64,000 nt of DNA from Vitis vinifera (taxonomy: Eukaryota; Streptophyta; Magnoliopsida; Vitales; Vitaceae): positions 23,226,501 through 23,290,500 of the forward strand of contig NC_081810.1 in the NCBI RefSeq assembly GCF_030704535.1, in the 5' to 3' direction. The translations under genes were made by a program, and so were the position numbers. This document shows, piece after piece, positions 36,599 to 48,189 of this stretch; the stretch's first letter is position 1; each line of letters begins with the position of its first letter. The notes under the pieces are model-generated. The model saw only the letters and a program-made list of their open reading frames with translations, was not told the DNA's origin and did not search any database.

Positions 36599-37256
36599 GT
36601 CAACTCAACAGTCTATTAAAAAAGTCAACTACACTCCAACATTGTATAGAAGTATATCGAGATGAAAATTGATTAAATCTAATTTAATTATTATGTTCAT
36701 AACCTACCATCCACTACATGTAAATTCTCGATAAATTGGTGTCTAGAATCTAATGAGTTACAAGTTATCAACCTCTCATGATTACCTTTGTCATCCTTGA
36801 GTTTCAAATCCTCCTATTTTATAATCAACTAACATACTCTAGTCCACAAAGGACATATATAAAGTCTCACTTAAGAAATTACTGCAACACCGCAGATTTC
36901 ATAATCATGTCCTTAAGATCACCTAAAAGGATACACTATCTTAATCTTATAAAATATTATAGTGTATTTATTGAGAATACTTATTGCAACCTATTTTAAT
37001 CAAGAGTGATCTAATTCGAGGGAACATATGAAAACATTAAGGTCTCATTTGTAGATAAAAAATATTGAAAACCTCAAAATTATATTAATAGTCTCTTAAG
37101 GTTGAGAGTGCATGCAGTATAGTAGCTTGGTGAAATTATGACTACCTAATAGTTGATGTCATGATTCACCATAAGTCCTATTCAATATGTAACCACATAA
37201 AATAGTATAGTCACCATGGAAAACCCATCGTGAGGACTAAGACAAGTCATCCTTCT

Positions 37257-38886
37257 TACTAGGAATATCATATTGCTTTGTTCTCTAGCCTTAGATCTAG
37301 TAGGGTGCATGCATCTGACCTAAGGCTATCTAAATCATAATATCAGCAACAACATGGATTTATTAAACCAATTAGATATTTAATCTAGGGAGAACTGAAA
37401 GCATACCTAGATTTGGATGTTCTCAGATCAATTCCAAATTGTAAAAAATGTTGTTGAAGAATCCATAACCGTAGAAGACTTTGAGAGACTCATCTACACA
37501 GTGTTCTTCCACCTGATCACACTTTACATGGTTCCTAACATAAGAAAAATGTGGACTTTTCTCTCTAAAGGATGGCTAAGATTTCTCTCTGAAAGAAGAC
37601 AAACAAAAATTTGGAACCCTAACCCTTAAGAGGATATTTATAAGGCTCCCTATAAGCTTAATTAACTTGAACCCAAATTAGGCTTAGCTCACTTAATCCA
37701 ACCCACCTAGTTCCTAATTAATTAATTAGTTCTATTAAACTCTAATTAATTAATTAGCTTTATTAAGCTCTAGTTAATTAATTAGATCGGTCTAGAAAGA
37801 CAATTCATAAGATCTTGTATAACCTTACACTTACCAAAACGCCCTTATGCACACTTATGAATCTAAAACCTAAATCCCTCAATACAAATGTGTCATCATG
37901 AATTAGATGTTCGAGTGGGGACCACTAAGACCCATGTAAAAATACCGTTTTCCTCAAAATCCAATTCTAAAGTTGATTCCACATTTCACTAAAGAGAATA
38001 AATTGCACTCCAATATTTTATGTAATTACAATGAGGCAAGTATTTATGTTGGTAACTTACTATCTACTACATGTAGACTTCCCATGAAGTGGTGTCTGTA
38101 ATCTAACAAGATAGGTGTTATCACCTATTATGATTACCTCTCTAATCCTTAAATTACAAATCCACTAATTATGTTATTAATTGACATACTCTAGCCCCAA
38201 GGAGCATATGTCAAATTTTCATTAAATGAAATGTTATTGTCATAGTCGTTTAGATCATACGTCTTTTAGATCACCTAAATGGACACACTATCTCAATCTC
38301 ATGAAATATCGTGGTGTTTCTATTGAAAATATTTGTTACCATAACCTCCATCAATAGTGACCTAATCCATAGGGATATATGACTATTTTGGAGTCTCACC
38401 CATAACTCAACGTCTCTTGATAACTTTAGGACGGGCTCAATATCCTCTCAAGGTTGAGAGTTCACACATTATAATAGCTTGGTGAATCATGACAATTAAT
38501 AGTCTTATGCCATGATTCACCATAAGTCATGTCCAATGTGTAACCATAGACACTAGTGTACTAATCATAGGAAACTTATCTCGACAACCAAAACAAGTCA
38601 TCCCTCCAATTATGAGGTAATGCACTACAATCTCTACTAGACTACCCAAATCCATAAATCGACTGTGAACATCAAATCATCTTACAAGGAACCATGACTT
38701 GTGTCCTCTATGCAATTCTTAATGTGCCCAAGTTATGTACAATGCAAATGAAATGGGCATATATACTCAGATAACCAATTATTGCAAATATGGTATTAAA
38801 GGGAAACAAAAACATAAATAAATAAGTTTATTAATAAATCTAAAACATTATATTATGTCATGTTTTTCAAGGCTCTATTCCAACAC
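37257..38886 (-). repeat. Solo LTR of the copia-1 family nested in the outer LTR
   Basis: On the minus strand it starts TGTTGGAATAGAGCC at 38886 and ends at 37257 (TG mutated to TA on the window strand). Length 1630 bp. The 5 bases outside are CTTCT (37252-37256) and CTTAT (38887-38891), a one-mismatch TSD. The host LTR continues on both sides: its first 284 bp lie at 38892-39175 and its remainder at 35588-37256. Confidence 0.82.
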
Positions 38887-39199
38887 TTATATCTAGGAGG
38901 TAGTACACTATAACCTTATGGACTATCTAAGTCCATCAATTAGTTGTGAACAACTCATCAACTTGCAAGGAACTCATGACTTGGATCTTCTATGTAACTT
39001 TTAATGCACCGAAATCATGTGCAATGCTAGTTAGTGATGCAAACATGAATGTTCAAATAAATTTTAATGAAAACAAAAATAGAATAGTGTAAACTAAAAT
39101 CATAATATATAAATATATTAATGGAATTTCTTTTTATAACAACATATCATGCTTTTTAAGGGATCTATCCCAACAATTTTCAACTTTTTTCATCCTTTA

Positions 39200-39700
39200 T
39201 CTCCATCATTTCTTACATTTTTAATAGTTCTAAATCACCAACTAAAGAATTGGAATAGTTAGCATGACTAATTTTCACTTTCATTTGTTATGTATCTCTA
39301 ATTGCTCTTTTAACTTATTGTTTGTTAACAAACTTGTCTCTCACTTGAAGTGTTTAGTCATATTTCATTCTTCATATTAAATCTTTCATGATCTATGGGC
39401 AAAAGGGTGATTAACCAAGGATTTAAAAGTTGTGGACTCTACTACTTTTAGCCAATTTGCAAATCTTTAGCTCTCAACTCCCCATTTCCATTTTAGTCAT
39501 CTTTCCTTTATATGTCCCCATATGTTAGATCTTATTTTACCTTTTATTCCTCTCTTCCACTATGAAACCTGAAAGCTCAGTAAACATCATAGGCTACTTT
39601 TAAACTTTTCCTAAATGAGCCTTGTTAGCTTCATTTCAAGCTAGTCCATTCTCTAGGGCTAAGTCCATCACAACTTAGGCTTAGATTATTTATAAAACAA
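39200..39700 (+). pseudogene. copia-3 pre-integrase and integrase start
   Basis: Phrases seen across frames: NLLFVNKLVSHLKCLVIF (39310-39370), MGKRVINQGFKSCGLYYF (about 39400), KLSKHHR (39570) and FKLVHSLGLSPSQL (about 39640), corresponding to the LVHSDVWGPS region of copia integrase. Stops interrupt every frame. It breaks off where the inverted integrase segment begins. Confidence 0.7.
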
Positions 39701-39722
39701 AAACTCATAAAAACCTTTAAAA

Positions 39723-39803
<81 letters not shown>

Positions 39804-39964
39804 AAGAAAGAAAGAAAGAGAAAGGTTCTTAGTCATAAAATAAAATTTGATAGGGGGGCTTTCTATGAAGAACTCTAAAAAGGATTCTATTAAGTAGAGA
39901 CACCATTGTAAGAACAACATCTCTCTAAAAAAACTTTGGTACATTCATTTAAAGCACTAAAGCA
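39688..39964 (-). repeat. Inverted duplicate of an integrase segment
   Basis: The two parts 39688-39722 and 39816-39964 are the reverse complement of one continuous stretch, about 40368-40550, of the copia-3 integrase. Examples are agaaaggttctt and gaagaactct in the left arm, and their complements near 40490 and 40450. Between the two parts sits the microsatellite. The inverted copy is followed by a second direct copy of the integrase start (TTTTAAACTTTTCCT near 39990 as at 39599). Confidence 0.75.
39725..39818. repeat. Compound microsatellite (TA)n(GA)n(GAAA)n
   Basis: About 18 TA units, 19 GA units and 4-5 GAAA units. It sits exactly where the other arm of the inverted repeat has a short purine tract, complement of cctttctctctcccttt (about 40494-40510), which is the likely unexpanded state. 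Confidence 0.85.
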
Positions 39965-39969
39965 TAGGC

Positions 39970-42436
39970 TATGGCAAGAATAGGGTTACTTTTAAACTTT
40001 TCCTCAATAAGACTTATTTGCATCCTTTTCAAGTAGTCCACTCTAATATCTAGGGTTCATCTAGGAAATTAGATTATTTGTCTATCATTATTTTATTTTC
40101 TTTATACATGATTGCTCTTTTTTGACTTGGTTGTATATTCTCAATGATTGAATTCGAGTATTTGATATTTTTAACTCATTTTCTTCTAAAATACTTATTG
40201 ATTCAATGCTAAATCAACATTTTTCAAACTAACAATGTCTTTGAGTACAAACATTCTATATTTTAGTACTTCCTTGAGTTAAGAGGTATATTTATCAAAT
40301 CTCATTTGTTGATACATCTCAATAAAATGGAATTACTAAAAGAAAAATGGTCTTACATGTCTTAATGTTTTAAATGAATGTGTCGAAGTTATTTTTGAGA
40401 GATGGTGTTCTCACAATGGATTTTTGGCTTAATAGAATTCTTTGGAGTTCTTCTTGGAAAGTCCCCTTATCAAATGTTATTTTAGGAACAAGAACCTTTC
40501 TCTCTCCCTTTAAAAGTTTTTATGAGTGTTTGTTTTGTAAATAATCAAAGTCCAAATTCTAACAAACTTGAATCTAGAGTTTATAAGTGCACATTTCCTA
40601 TTATTTCTAAACCTTAAAAAAAATACTAATGTTAAGATCCCACTTTGCAAAATCACTTTGTTTATGTTGATGTTATTTTTTCTTTAGGGTATACCTTATT
40701 ATTCTGAGGTATGAATTTTTGAAGTATTTTCTTCAAGAGCAAGTTCATCTTGCTCCAATGCTCAACATTCTTTTTCTTATAAGTTTCATGTTCACAAATA
40801 AAACAACATTCTCGTCACGAAGTAATATCATGTTCTCTATCACGTTCACTAACTCCCTTTGTGTTTCTAGATCTTTTTTTTTTTTTTTTTTTTTTTTTGT
40901 CTCTATATTGATATTTATAAAGTTACATACATTTTACTATCTATCCTATTTCTATTTTTTTTCTTTTATGATCACTTTTACTTCTCTTTCAAAGCTTTCT
41001 CTATCTTCTTCTTTTTTATTATAATTCTTACAAATAAGTACTTATCATGGCTAAAGAAAAGTAATAGAAAATGACATATATGTTTGCAATGGAATCATAC
41101 CTTGGATCTTGTTCATAGGCCTAGCATTGCTAGGATTGTTGTTTGTCATTGGGTCTTAACCGTAGAACACAATTTTTATAGTACAATTGATAAAGTGAAA
41201 GCTTGTTTAGTGGCTAAAGAAGCCTTAAATGTAGTGAGAATTTTCATTATATGGCCAAAGTAAATTATATACAAATTATTATATTTGTGCAGCAAATCTA
41301 AATTTGCCCCTTTGTTAATTTCATATAGAAAAGTCCTTCATTCATAGTGACTTAAGAAGTCAACATTTAGACTCAAACAATCTTCATATGCATGATTTGA
41401 AAAATATGGCAAAACATTGATAGCTCATGACATGATCATAAGTTAAATTTATTATTTAGTTTTTTTTTTCTTTTTTTTTTTCAAAAGGGCATACCATGGC
41501 ATTTTAATCTTGATGATTAGCTTTCATACCAAAGATCTTGGCAAACTTTATTATTTTATAGGATTTAAAGTTTTAAGGTCAAATAGAGATATTTGTGTCT
41601 TAAAGAAAGTATACTTTTGGCATTCTAAAAGATACAAGTTATCTTGTTATCAAACTTGTTGTGTGCCTGGAAACTAATCAAAAGTTACTTAATGATGGAG
41701 AGTTAATGGATAATTCTAAATTATATAGAAGACAAGTGTGAAAGCTAATTTATAACCACTATCAACTAGATATATCTTATGTAATCAATGTTGTTCACAT
41801 ATTTGTGATCATCCTGGGTGTTTGTCAACTAAATGCAATTGCACAATTTTTGAAATATCTTAAGGGAGCTCGTTGTTGTGGTCTTCTTTATTTATTCTCC
41901 ATATATGTTCATAGTAATGGATATACTCTAATTAGGTGAAATTTCCCTATGATAAAGAATCAACAACTAATTATTATATTCTCATTAGAGTTAATCTCAT
42001 AATATGGAGAAGCAAGAGAGTTGCAACTCATTTCTAATGCAAATACAAAGTATCAAACAAAGGAAAATTCAATAAGTGAGTTGACTTAGTTGATAATCCT
42101 TTTCTAGAAATTGGAATACCGATGTCAAATCTAACTCCTCTTTATTGTGTTAACATTCAAGTCATCATCCATATCGTTAGCTAGAAATTTTTTTTTTCAT
42201 GAAAAGAAAAATACATCCTTTTTTTCATGAAAAGAAAAATAAATCAAAGTAGATTTTCATTATATTCACTTAAAATGGAATGAGAAGAAATTGTTACTAC
42301 ATTTCTATTACAAAGCACCAAATAGCTTACATTTTTGCTAAAACCCTATAAATTTATTTATTTATTTAAAAAAAAAACCCTTAGCTCTATTTGTGAAAAG
42401 AACGAGAACTATTAATATTTTGTCTCAACTTAAGAG
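39970..42436 (+). pseudogene. copia-3 integrase to RNase H remnant
   Basis: Integrase is readable at about 40290-40730 (VDTSQ*NGITKRK, then FKSFYECLFCK and later CYFFF). The 26-base T tract near 40874-40899 and AT-rich sequence follow. RNase H appears at about 41840-42420 (ILKYLKGARCCGLLY, LYCVNIQVIIHIVS, and a HQIAYIFAKTL phrase). A small tandem repeat of ttttttcatgaaaagaaaaat lies near 42190-42240. No frame stays open. Confidence 0.7.
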
Positions 42437-42440
42437 GGAG

Positions 42441-42619
42441 TGTCAAAATTATAGAAGAAATTGTAAGAATATTTTTCCTTTTGAGCAGCAATAATACACA
42501 ACTATAATATACAAAAATGTATTTCCTTGTTTCATACTATTATAGACTAACAAATAATACCTTTACAACTTCATTTAAAATATACAACATTATGGGATGA
42601 ATAGTATTTCCCTTCAACA
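42441..42619 (+). repeat. Probable copia-3 3' LTR (179 bp) with preceding PPT
   Basis: The PPT-like AAGAGGGAG (42432-42440) is directly followed by TGTCAAAATTATAG, and a TG...CA unit closes at CCCTTCAACA (42619). The short length and this PPT form fit small-LTR copia lineages. No 5' partner was found, so the right end is tentative. Confidence 0.55.
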
Positions 42620-43339
42620 CTATATAGTGTATCATGCATAAAAATTGATTTTTTTTTCTAATATATGAATGTATGTATGATTAGTTCAACCATGTTAAAC
42701 CTTGTATTTTCTTTTTGTAAGTGATTTTTTTCTTTTTGTTATTTTTTATTTTCATAACAAGGCATCACAGTTTCTACTACCCTAATAGCTTTCATTAGCT
42801 CAACTTTATCTATCTTGGTTTGTCTATCTTGATTTAACAACTCATGATGCTGAAAGGTCACTCAATATGGTGCTTGGTAATCACCCTTTTAACGTTAACT
42901 ATTTTTATCATTAAATAAAATAGCAAATCAATTAGAAAGCACTCATTAATATTCTTTTTTTTTTTTTTTGTACATTCATGATGTTTGATCTAAATTGAGG
43001 TTCTCTTGATCATTGGTTCTTATCTTCAGTTTTATGGTTCATTAAACTCTAATATAAGTATTCTTCCTTTCATTTAGTTTTTCTCTTTCAATTGTTTTTA
43101 CTTTTGGTTATTTCCCAAAGTCCAAGCAAACAAACACATTTTTTTATGCCCTCTAAAATATTGAAATTGGTTTGTTCCTTTGAAGCTCTCCAACACTTCT
43201 AATTAAGTACATAACCTATTACCCTTTTTTTCTTTTTTTATGAATACAATCACTTCATATAATAATTAAGGCAAAAAGATACTTATAAAAGAAATTTAAT
43301 GTTTAGATTTATTAGTTGGTAAGAGTCTACCTTAGCCTA
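42620..43339. other. AT-rich intergenic DNA with T-tracts
   Basis: Long T-runs (for example 42955-42969) and no recognised gene or repeat family. Confidence 0.4.
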
Positions 43340-43890
43340 TAACGACCCGCTCCCAACCATGTAGATATTATCCGTTCTGAACCCAAATGAGCCCTCATAA
43401 TTTTAAAACACGTCTATAGAGTTAAATATGACTCATACTTATATAGTACTAGGAAGTTTCTCCCTTATCTGATATGGGATATTACAAACAAAACTTCGTT
43501 ATTGTGTCCCATGGGATTACAAGGCCAAACAAACAAATGCCCATCACAGGGCTAAACAAACCCTCACACTAGGATCGAAGATCAGTTATGATACCATTTG
43601 TAAGGACCTACTCCAAATCGTGTATTCGCTCTAGACCCAAAGGGACCCTCATAGTTTTAAAACACATCTATAGGGTTAAGAAGGACTCATACTTATATAG
43701 TATTAGGAATTTTCTCCTCTATTCGATGTGGGATATTACAAACACCCCTCATGTAAACACAACACCCTCGTAGTGTCCTATAAGATTATGAGGCTAAACA
43801 AACAAACACCCTTCATATGGCCAAACAAACCCCACACCAGGGTGGAGAATAGGCTCTAATACCACTCTATCATGCCCTAAGACCCACTAC
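43340..43890. repeat. Two tandem copies of a 261-bp dispersed repeat
   Basis: Units at 43340-43600 and 43601-43870, with a third start at about 43871. Each has tttaaaacac(g/a)tctatag, actcatacttatatagta, gatatgggatattacaa/gatgtgggatattacaa and ends near gataccattt. The gatgtgggat...gataccattt arrangement is a motif I know from many plant dispersed repeats; the name and class are not certain. Confidence 0.7.
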
Positions 43891-44640
43891 AAGGGTTGAC
43901 TCAATTTACACTTTGAACCTTCAGGCTTGAAGAGTGAAATGATTGTCACACGCTTAGAGTAGGTCTTGAGGAATGATAGAGAAAAGACACTAAAAAGATT
44001 TCTATCTGCTACAATGTATTAAAAGTTGGAATGAGTTTACCATCGACAAAATGCAATATTGGACCCAAAAATATATTATTAAAGGAAAATACATGTCAAG
44101 TAGTATTGCCCTATTTTGTCTTAGGTGAAAGTGAGAAACAAGGCAATAACCTAAGGGAAACAAGGAGGCAAAAATATATGTTATCATCTAGCAATAGTAA
44201 TATTCAAACAATCAAAACATTATTTTCACCGTCATTTTAATATTATAAAAAAATGGGGGCTCACCTCCATTGACTTATTTCATTGGTCAAGACAATATAG
44301 GCGTCACCTCTTTGAAGACCCTTGCTTAAGTCCTCAAAATGTGAAAAGCCAAGGCTTCAAATTTCCCGGTCACTTGCGAGACCTAAGCAAACACCTTTTG
44401 CAACTGTAGGTCTAAAACTGATAAGGCATAAGAGCCATCTTTTATCATGGATTGAATTCATGGAGATTTCAACTTTAAATAATTTTGAATTTGGTTAGAC
44501 TATTTTTATACATACAAAGTATTTGAAATAGCGAACTAGATATGCGCAATTACTGCTATCGAATCTTCATGATTTAGAAAAAGTGAAAAATCGAATCCGC
44601 TCGGATTTTGTTAGAATACTTTTTCTATTTGTGGATACTT
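43891..44640. other. Intergenic DNA upstream of the bZIP gene
   Basis: No gene recognised. A 69-codon open frame (44031-44240) has no recognisable protein. The downstream end should be the bZIP promoter. Confidence 0.4.
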
Positions 44641-44647
44641 TGATTTC

Positions 44648-44655
44648 TATATATA
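44648..44655 (+). promoter_or_regulatory. Probable TATA box of the bZIP gene
   Basis: TATATATA lies about 110 bp before a leader-exon donor (GAAG|gtaagg at 44760). A TTC repeat (44701-44720) lies between. Spacing to a transcription start near 44680-44690 would be normal. Confidence 0.45.
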
Positions 44656-44684
44656 GTTTATAGAATTATTGAAAGTATCAATCG

Positions 44685-45852
44685 AACATCAACGAAGCTC
44701 TTCTTCTTCTTCTTCTTCTCTCTAGAGCGATAAGTTTTGAAAGAAGACCAAAAAAGAAGGTAAGGGTTTGTGGTTTAAATAATGTAGTTTTACCAAGATT
44801 TTGTTGTAGGAAACCTAATATTTGCATTAGTCATGAATGAAAATGCATCACATTGCATAGTGTTTGTTCCTTTTAATGGTATAGTACAATAAGCTAGATG
44901 AATAATTGTTAGGTTATTGAGAATATAAGTAACACTTTGGTGGATTGTCAAGATTAAGGGAGAAGTACGATTCTTCTAAATTTTACTTTGATATTGGTCT
45001 TGATAATCATAGATTGAATGGTTTTATGGATAGTCTACTACTTTCTATGTTTAATTTTAAACTTGAATTTTCATATTCTCTATAATCCTTTAACACATGC
45101 TTTCCATGGGTCATTCATGATATTAATGTATTATAAGATCTATAACTACTAAGTTTTTTGGGAATTTCGCCCTTTCAATGTTATAGAATGCAAACATACT
45201 AGTGATTATCTCTTATATGTGGTTAAAAATGGCAACAGCAAAGTTGAGATTGAAGGGTCCAAATTATCATAATTATATCAACAATTCCCTTGTTTATTCT
45301 TATTGATTCAGTAAATTAAGTTTTTTTTTTCTTTTTCAGAATGTTTATTAATATTATATATAATCATTGTTTATAGGAAGTCAATAAATTGGTGGGTGTT
45401 TTAGCTAAAAAAAAGTGCATGCACTTAGGATCTAAGAAGAGTTTGTCTTAATTTTCTTGATGATTTTTATTAGATATCTTGGTGGATGTTTTAACTTCAA
45501 AAAGAAAGTATCATGCTTAAGGTCTAAAAAAGCTTTGTGTCACAATTTTCCTTATGTTTGTTATATGTGTAGGGAAAACAAATGTTTGCATTCCTTTCAT
45601 AGATGTAAGTTTCTATTCTCATTGAATTTTATTTTTTTTCCTTCCCAAAAAGGATTGATGTCTTGGATCCTTTGTATCATTAATTTCACCATGCTACCTT
45701 CAAGTGTTCATCTTCTTGAATTTCATTTTGAGTGAATAATATTTTGTGTTTAGCATAGGTCAAATCAGTGTTTCATCAAAAAACTGAGTCTCTCTATATC
45801 CACCAGGAACACATTTAGGCCTAGAATTAACATCTGTGATCTCTTGCTACAG
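44685..45852 (+). other. bZIP leader exon and 1.1-kb leader intron
   Basis: The leader exon carries a TTC microsatellite (44701-44720) and ends at 44759 (AGAAG|gtaaggg). The intron ends at TTGCTACAG (45852), 29 bases before the start codon. A 5'-untranslated intron is common in group-A bZIP genes. The 5' end is estimated. Confidence 0.55.
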
Positions 45853-45881
45853 GAAAATAACATCTCTTTTTGCATACAAAA

Positions 45882-47337
45882 ATGGTGGTTTCTGAGTCTG
45901 ATTCTGGAAAGGTTAAACCAAAATCACCACCACAATTGCATCAAGAAGACTCTTTGTTTCCTGCGCCAATTCGACAGAATTCGGTCTTCTCACTTACTCT
46001 TGATGAGTACCAAGTCAGGAGTGGAAAGTCTTTTGGGTCCATGAACATGGATGAACTCATCAACAGCATATGGAATGGAGATGAAAACATCCTCTATTCG
46101 GTATCCAGCCAAGACGAACCGAATAATGATAAACACATGGCTGACCAGACTGATCTCCCCCGACAAGCATCTTTCTCCATCCCTCCTCCACTATGCAAGA
46201 AAACTATAGATGAGGTGTGGTCTGAAATCAACAAAAACAAACAGCAGCAAAATTCTAACAACAATGGCAGTAACGATTCTGTTCAAGGTGAACAAACCTT
46301 TGGGGAGATGACTTTGGAAGACTTTTTAGTCAAAGCAGGGGTTGTTCAAGACGTGTTTGTTGAAGAAGCATCAGGCTCTTCCAAGCGACATATGCTAACA
46401 CCTACTCAACGTTCCGGGAGCTTTCCAAATAATAATACAAACTTGGAGACAACCTTTGGCATCGGAAATATGATGGGTTTGGAATTCTCCGCTTCACAGA
46501 ATTCTGGTAACAACTTGTCAAGCAATGATCTTGCAGCATATCTTGCACAAGGTAATAAGTTTCCAGGAGAGTCATCCAATACTAAGGAAGAAGAAAAAGG
46601 AGAAAGTGCACCACAGCCAGGTGGGCAGAGAGGCAGAAAGAGGACAACAGATGGTACACTTGAGATGGCGGTGGAGCGTCGACAGCGTAGGATGATAAAA
46701 AATAGAGAGTCCGCAGCCCGATCACGAGCCAGGAAGCAGGTATCATCCTTGTAACCAATTAGGTTGATATTCTATGTGAGAATGTGTTTGCTTTTGTTCT
46801 ATCAACCATGAAGCTTAAACAATAACCTATTTGATTTGTTCTACTACAGGCTTATACTGTGGAGCTGGAACTAGAACTGAATCAGCTTAAAGAAGAAAAT
46901 ACAAAGCTCAAGAAAATAGTGGTAAGAGTGGATGCGTGTCTTTCAGAAAATATACAAGAAGAGAATTTATTTACTCCACTGGCATTGTTTCTGACTTGTG
47001 TATGCTTATGTAAACATTTCTCATTGGTATAGGCCGAGGCTGAACGTAAGCGGAGAGAAAAGGTGAAGTCTGATTCAATCAAGTTTAACAAATTAAGATG
47101 CACAATAGCATGCATTCCATGTTGTTCTTTTGATTCCTTTTATAAAATCATATCAATCTGTACTCACATTTATGTAACACCCATTTGCATAGATTTATAT
47201 TACTTTCACTTCTGACTCTATGAATTTAATTCTTCTGCATGTACAAGCAGCAAGCTATAGAAGGTAAGGAAGCAACGAAGGCACAAAAGATAGCAAAACA
47301 GTTGAAAAAGCTGAGGAGGACTGTCAGCGCACCATAA
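45882..47337 (+). CDS. Group-A bZIP transcription factor, ABI5/DPBF type
   Basis: Coding exons 45882-46739, 46850-46921, 47033-47062 and 47251-47337 give 348 codons plus stop. Conserved group-A blocks in order: C1 around 31-70 (RQNSVFSLTLDEYQ, then FGSMNMDELINSIW), C2 around 92-115 (LPRQASFSIPPPLCKKTIDE), C3 at 140-154 (FGEMTLEDFLVKAG), and a carboxy-terminal RRTVSAP. R-x-x-S sites for SnRK2-type kinases are at RQNS (31-34), RQAS (94-97) and RRTVS. The basic region has the N-x7-R signature (N274...R282, NRESAARSR) followed by a leucine zipper (from 287, AYTVELELELNQLKEENTKL). Introns split the basic region from the zipper, as usual in this family. Family knowledge: ABI5/DPBF proteins bind ABRE elements and mediate abscisic-acid and seed responses. 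The closest type is ABI5 or DPBF2 (bZIP67); I cannot decide between them. Confidence 0.9.
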
Positions 47338-47359
47338 GCTTGTCTTGGTGTGTAAGAAT

Positions 47360-47385
47360 GAGAGAGAGAGAGAGAGAGAGAGAGA
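47360..47385. repeat. GA microsatellite in bZIP 3' untranslated region
   Basis: About 13 AG units 23 bp after the stop codon, in the likely transcribed region. Confidence 0.85.
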
Positions 47386-47495
47386 ATAAGAAACAGTTCG
47401 ATCGATGTGGGAACTGTAGATGTGGATCTCAGGCCATCTGCAGATGCCAAGTCTGGCGTTTTAATGCTTATGTCTATTAGCAGTTGGTGTACATA

Positions 47496-47501
47496 AATAA
47501 A
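47496..47501 (+). terminator. Possible polyadenylation signal of the bZIP gene
   Basis: AATAAA about 160 bp after the stop. Plant signals are loosely defined, so this is a suggestion. Confidence 0.4.
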
Positions 47502-47636
47502 ATCATCTGCTTATGTTTCTTTCCAAAATTTTCTGCATAACAATGGGTTCATGTGTGTTCTCACATGGTTTCAACTCTCTCTTGATTTTGATTTCATCTT
47601 TACAATAGAACCTCCTTATTATACAAACAATATGAC

Positions 47637-47915
47637 TATGTTTGGTTTCAAAAACTACTAAGGAAAGAAAAAATTAAAGAAAATTATTTTCTCATATTTA
47701 GTTTCATTATGGAAAATAAGATATAATTAAAATTAATTAAAAATTTATACATTTTAAAATTATATAATTTTATATAATATAGGAAAATAAGTGAAAGTTT
47801 GAAGAAGAAAATAATTTATTGATTTTGAGTTTATTTTTAACACTTTTTATTTTTCCTTTCCTTTTTATTTTCTTTCCCTCTCGTTTTTCCTCAAAATTTT
47901 TGAAAACCAAACATA
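47637..47915. mobile_element. MITE with TATGTTTGGTTT ends
   Basis: The left end TATGTTTGGTTTCAAAAAC and the complement of the right end TATGTTTGGTTTTCAAAAA match. The interior is AT-rich without coding. The ends are of the TGTTTGG type known in hAT-like MITEs. TSD not resolved. Confidence 0.6.
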
Positions 47916-48189
47916 ATCTATATGTATTATACACACTACTATAAGCACAACATGCTTCTATTACAATAACAATACCTTGCTCCAAGATAGCAGTTTCTCA
48001 ATTTTTTTCGAGTGTAACAACAAAAGCAAACACTATCTTTCACTAAGAAATAAACTTTTGTGAAATTTCTAATGCATTAAGATCCCTAGCTATATGTTAT
48101 TATGAATTATTTATTTACCATAAAATTAAAGATTCACAATTGTTTATTCATAGATCAATTTGAGGCCTACAAATCTACAAAAATTGTTT

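Larger units (their letters stand above)
35588..39175 (-). repeat. Outer solo LTR of the copia-1 family, interrupted
   Basis: On the minus strand it starts TGTTGGGATAGATCCC at 39175 and ends at the TGTAAGCATC junction at 35588. Removing the nested LTR (37257-38891 including one TSD copy) leaves about 1.95 kb; removing one unit of its ~420-bp internal duplication brings it to about 1.53 kb, the length of the copia-1 LTR. Shared blocks include gatccaagtcatg and gacttgtcttag. No matching 5-bp TSD remains (AAGGG against ATTTT). Confidence 0.8.
34980..42619 (+). mobile_element. Broken Ty1/copia element with nested insertions (copia-3)
   Basis: Parts in order on the plus strand: gag end and protease (34980-35587), foreign solo LTRs (35588-39175), pre-integrase and integrase start (about 39200-39700), a rearranged zone (39688-39964), integrase (about 39970-40730), a poorly readable RT zone (40.7-41.8 kb), RNase H (about 41800-42430), PPT and 3' LTR. 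The reading through the insertion is coherent: protease before it, then pre-integrase phrases after it (NLLFVNKLVSHLKC, KLSKHHR). All frames are broken. The 5' LTR and PBS are missing. Confidence 0.78.

Noticed and set aside
39176..39180. TSD for the outer solo LTR
   Set aside because: The flanks ATTTT and AAGGG do not match; if a TSD existed it has decayed or the ends have shifted.
39717..39944. Minus-strand frame with a poly-serine/leucine and tyrosine/isoleucine tract
   Set aside because: It is the translation of the GA and TA microsatellite and of the inverted integrase segment.
45457..45735. A 92-codon plus-strand frame before the bZIP start
   Set aside because: It lies in the leader intron and matches nothing recognised.
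45870..45881. A start four codons earlier for the bZIP gene
   Set aside because: It would begin at TTG. The ATG at 45882 gives the normal start and is the first ATG in the exon.
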